DNA from: Pararge aegeria
Taxonomy: Eukaryota; Arthropoda; Insecta; Lepidoptera; Nymphalidae
Reading direction: 5' to 3'
DNA: 64,000 bases
Assembly (NCBI RefSeq): GCF_905163445.1
Contig: NC_053190.1
Span: forward strand, 10,790,501 to 10,854,500
Shown: positions 60,614 through 64,000 of the stretch, piece by piece
Layout of the letters: each line of letters opens with the position of its first letter
Numbering within the stretch: position 1 is the stretch's first letter
Program-made: the position numbers and the translations under genes
Notes under the pieces: generated by a model
The model's database searches: none
Told to the model about the DNA's origin: nothing
Seen by the model: only the letters and a program-made list of their open reading frames with translations

Positions 60614-62548
60614 ATGGAGTATCAAGAACAAGAAGTTGTTTTGGCACCAAACAGAAGAGGACGTAAAAAGATAGCTGATAAATCTACATGGAAGAGAGAA
60701 CTTGAGAAGTCGAAACGGTAAGATTATTATTTTATGGTTACCTTTTGTAAATAGGATAGATACCTGGTTATTTGCTGGGGATTTTTTTGCTCTATTGTTA
60801 TTTATTAATGTGCCTATCTGTTTTGTTTTAGACATATGCCTAAGGGACTGCCAGTTATACCACAATGTGTACATGGAAATTCAAAACAGGGATACAAGTG
60901 TAACGACTTAACGGTTCAAGACTACAGTAAATTTCATCGGAATTTTTATTCAACTTCAGTTAAAGTCACCCAAGATACTTTTTTATTAAAATACTGTACA
61001 GCGCAAACTCCTAAAAAAGAAGGAAAGAGAAAATCCCAGACTATATGCTATTTTATACCAAAGCACGAAAATTTGGCTGGAAGACGCCGCGTCAAATTAA
61101 TTAAGGTGTGTCAAAAAGCAATGACCACAATTCTGGGAATCTCTAGGGACAGAATTCAAAGAATTTGTAAACAGCATTTAATCACGATGGCAATGCCGAA
61201 AGAAAGAAGAGGAGGTAATAGAAAGTCCAATCTGTATTCTGATCGCACAGAATCCGTAAAATCGTTTATAAAGGGACTTGAAGCTTTGGAATCACATTAT
61301 GTTAGAGGAAGATCTACTGTGCAATATCTGAGCAGCGATCTAAGTATAAAAAAATTGCATAAACTTTACAACGATGACGCTCAGAATGTGTCAGTGAGAT
61401 ATGAATTTTTCCGACGTATCTTTAACAAGTACTTTAATTTGAGTTTTAAGTCTCCCGCTACAGATGCATGTTCTAAATGCATTCAATTAAAAGAAGTTAT
61501 TAAAAGAGAACGCGACACAGCAAAAAAACAGCTGCAAATAGCTCAGCTTCGTATTCACAAGCTAAAGGCCAAATGCTTTTACACTAGCCTCAAAACACAA
61601 GGCGACAACGAAATAATTTTCTCTTTTGACTGTCAAAAGAATTTGGTTTTACCAAAAGTACCAGACCAGAGTGCCTACTTTAGCCGACAATTGTATACGT
61701 ATAACTTAACAGTATGTCAAGGGCCATCTCGTGGGGCTCAAAACTGTTTAAACACATTTATTTACACGTGGTTGGAAACTGAGGCAAAGAAAGGATCTAA
61801 TCAGATTGCTTCGGCGGTATTTCATCGGCTAATGAATACCAATTTTGAAGACACTGTTAGTCATATTAAATTATTTTGCGACGGTTGTGGGGGGCAAAAT
61901 AAAAACTCAATCGTTTTGGGAATGTTGGCATATTGGCTAAAAACAAAAGCTCCACGTCACATCAAGAAACTTACGCTGATATTCCCTGTAGTGGGGCATT
62001 CATTTTTGCCCCCCGACCGTGTATTTGGAAATATCGAAAGAGAAATACGTCCTTTAGAAGTCATTGTGGAACCCCAGACATATTTTGATATTTTTAAAAA
62101 GTATGGTACGGTTCTCAGACTAGGCAGCGACTTCCATTTTTATGATTGGAAATCAAGCGTTAAAAACGTACTTAAGTTACCTGGATCTTGGCACTTTCAA
62201 TTTAATGCCTCTAAAAGATTCTTTTTAAGAAAGGATAAAAATAATAGAATTGCCATTAAAGGGGAACCTAATTATGTATCTGAGGTAATAAATTATGGCA
62301 ACGTTTGCAAAAGAGGCAAATCATTCGAAAATATTGTGCCCGTTATGATGAATGTTGGAGTTCCAGTAAAACCAGTAAAGTTAAATGATGTGCGAAATCT
62401 TTTGAAAAAACATTTCGGTGAAGATTGGGCTTCTTACGATTATTTACAATATTACAATTTTCTTCAAGAAGAACCAAATGAGACTGTTATAGAAGAGACT
62501 GATAATGAAGAAACCATAATACACGAAGAAATAGACTTAAGAGTGTAA
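60614..62548 (+). CDS. Putative DDE-type transposase, DUF7869-like, 606 residues, two exons
   Basis: Exons 60614-60717 and 60832-62548, joined by a 114-bp intron with GTAAGA and TTTTAG ends. The first exon adds a basic N-terminus (RRGRKKIADKSTWKRELEKS) to the long second exon. The middle has a CSKC pair (C248, C251) in a helical, Lys-rich segment. The core reads FSFDCQKNLVLPKVPDQ (D301), LFCDGCGGQNKN (D385) and GHSFLPPDRVFGNIEREI (H424, D430, E437). Two Asp followed by a His/Asp/Glu cluster is what an RNase H-fold DDE nuclease would look like. I match this to the large, poorly studied arthropod family annotated as DUF7869; function there is not established, and transposase is inferred from the motifs plus the flanking inverted repeats. 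The C-terminus is acidic (EETDNEETIIHEE). The frame is fully open and the splice sites are intact, so it may be recently active. Confidence 0.85.
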
Positions 62549-62608
62549 TAATAGATAAAAATTGTAATTTCTTAAGAGTAGAGGAAAATAGAAGCTTATA
62601 TTTGATTA

Positions 62609-62687
62609 TTTCAAAACTGCCTATGTTGATTGCATACAACTGCAAAACTATCTATGTTAAAAAATCTTTTGCAAAACTAGCTATGTT
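62609..62687 (+). repeat. Right subterminal 19-bp iterons of the DUF7869-like element
   Basis: Copies at 62609 TTTCAAAACTGCCTATGTT, 62640 CTGCAAAACTATCTATGTT and 62669 TTGCAAAACTAGCTATGTT, spaced by about 30 bases. They point the same way as the left ones. Only the outermost copy, inside the right terminal repeat, is inverted. Confidence 0.8.
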
Positions 62688-62890
62688 TAATTTTAAAATG
62701 CAAATTAAATGATTATTATGAAAGAGTGATTTTATTTGCTAACATAATTTAATTCGATGTGCTACTAAGTTCATGTAATACACAAAAAAATGCATCTTAA
62801 TATCGTAATTTTAAGTCTAAACATTTTAATTAGTTTTCTCAATTAATTGCTGCATAAACTTAACGGGGTTTGAAAGTGGACTACTCAATT

Positions 62891-64000
62891 AAGTGTGGTA
62901 AAAAGTCCACTATAGACCCTAGAGCAGGGTGAATCGTTGGATAAGGTGAACTAAAAAATGGATAAGAAAAAACTCAACTTCATATTTTATTTTGCATAAT
63001 TTATGCCAGTCGGTCTATTGAGGTTGGTAAGTAAAGAAACACGAAATCGTCTGTCTAAGGGCGCCTCGTATGAGGCTGAACCTAGGCTTTGGACTTTGGA
63101 GTGATAAGGGGTTGCAGTTAGTCAGAACGCCTTCGAGGCCTTTTCCGAGGATATTTTTGCATGTAAGGTTAGAATCACTTAGTACGCGGTACGTGACCCT
63201 AAAATCTGGTATATAGACTAATATATTATTACTTCTTTACATTTCTGTGTGATTTAAAATAACACTACATAATGTAAAAAATACTTAATAATATACAACT
63301 TATATTACAAACCGAAAATTGACATTTGTTAACGTGCAGTGTACCTATCACCTATCACTCACGCGTCACGTTATGTTGAACTGACAGTACTTGAGTTCCT
63401 GTCCCCTGATTATTAAGAAATTGTATTTTCATTGATCCCAGGAAGTCAGATGAAAACTAAAAAGAGGATTTAAATTAAAAACCAAAAAAACAAGCATTTT
63501 TTTCCTTTACTTTATCAAATTGACACTATATTTTGATGTTAGCAGCCACCACTTTACAAGCGAGTTACAAGTACTAATCATTAACCAATACTTTACAAAC
63601 TCAGTTTAAATCACTGAGCTTAAATACTTGTTTTTAGAGCTCAACGGTTAAAATAATATTTTGATGAATGCAATTGGATCACGAATAAATATAATAAAAA
63701 TATTCTTATGTTTCGATTCTTTGATACTAGATGGCGTTCCACAATACGTATACTAAAATCTCTAAAAGTTCAAATAGGTAGTTAACTATCTTTGCAAGTC
63801 ATGTGGGGGTCAAATCTAATTTTCCTGTTGACTTATTGATTTGATAAGACCAGGACAAAATTTGCCCCAAGCGCTTTAAAACCGGGGCCTAAATATTTTT
63901 AAAGAACTTAGGTAGGTAGGAAGGTACATAAACAATAAATTTATTTCTATTGCATTAGTGGTAGTATTAGTAGTACAAAAATACATAAATACTATTTATG
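62891..64000. other. Right-hand flank, no gene recognised
   Basis: The expected 5' non-coding exon and promoter of CaMKI lie here or beyond. Bases 63040-63200 are a moderately GC-rich, unrepeated stretch (GGGCGCCTCGTATGAGGCTG); nothing else stands out. Confidence 0.4.

Larger units (their letters stand above)
60242..62890 (+). mobile_element. 2.65 kb DNA transposon-like element carrying a DUF7869-like gene
   Basis: The ends are 34-bp inverted repeats (60242-60275 and 62857-62890) matching at 31 of 34 positions; the first 17 bases, AATTGAGTAGTCCACTT, are identical. The flanks allow a target duplication of TAA, or of AATT if that palindrome is outside the element. Inside each end lie several copies of a 19-base motif (consensus TTGCAAAACTNGCTATGTT). 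The element contains exactly one gene, on the plus strand. The whole lies upstream of CaMKI and probably inside its 5' untranslated intron, on the opposite strand. This architecture is what an autonomous cut-and-paste element would show; the superfamily is not one I can name. Confidence 0.85.

Overview
The window is nuclear DNA of an insect, almost certainly a butterfly or moth. It is AT-rich, its genes are split by long introns, and it is littered with copies of tRNA-derived SINEs, RTE-type LINE tails and short inverted-repeat elements of the kinds common in lepidopteran genomes. No tRNA gene, rRNA gene, CRISPR array or bacterial-type operon was seen.

Layout. (1) About 0.65-30.64 kb, minus strand: ten exons of a chitin deacetylase-family gene (signal peptide, one chitin-binding domain, deacetylase domain). 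It runs off the left edge and its introns are full of repeats. (2) About 30.7-34.8 kb: the divergent intergenic region. (3) 34.8-46.7 kb, plus strand: a complete 11-exon Sly1/SCFD1 gene, a Sec1/Munc18 protein of ER-Golgi traffic. Its introns hold an antisense, 5'-truncated LINE with a long open reverse transcriptase frame, several SINEs and a pair of inverted repeats. (4) 46.8-56.85 kb: a roughly 10 kb AT-rich interval where Sly1 and the next gene converge tail to tail. (5) 56.85-59.6 kb, minus strand: the two main coding exons of calcium/calmodulin-dependent kinase I, with a splice acceptor just before the start codon showing that a 5' non-coding exon lies further right. (6) 60.24-62.89 kb, plus strand: a self-contained 2.65 kb element with 34-bp terminal inverted repeats, internal 19-bp repeated motifs and a two-exon gene for a 606-residue protein that looks like a DDE/RNase H-fold transposase of the arthropod DUF7869-like type. 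(7) 62.9-64 kb: unassigned sequence.

The three host genes have no evident joint function. The most unusual item is the 60.24-62.89 kb element, whose protein does not match any classical transposase superfamily I can name and whose iterated subterminal motif is not described to my knowledge. Other points worth attention are the loss of the metal-binding residues in the chitin deacetylase, a hAT-like element nested inside a SINE with a perfect 8-bp target duplication, and a complex long hairpin in the CaMKI intron.
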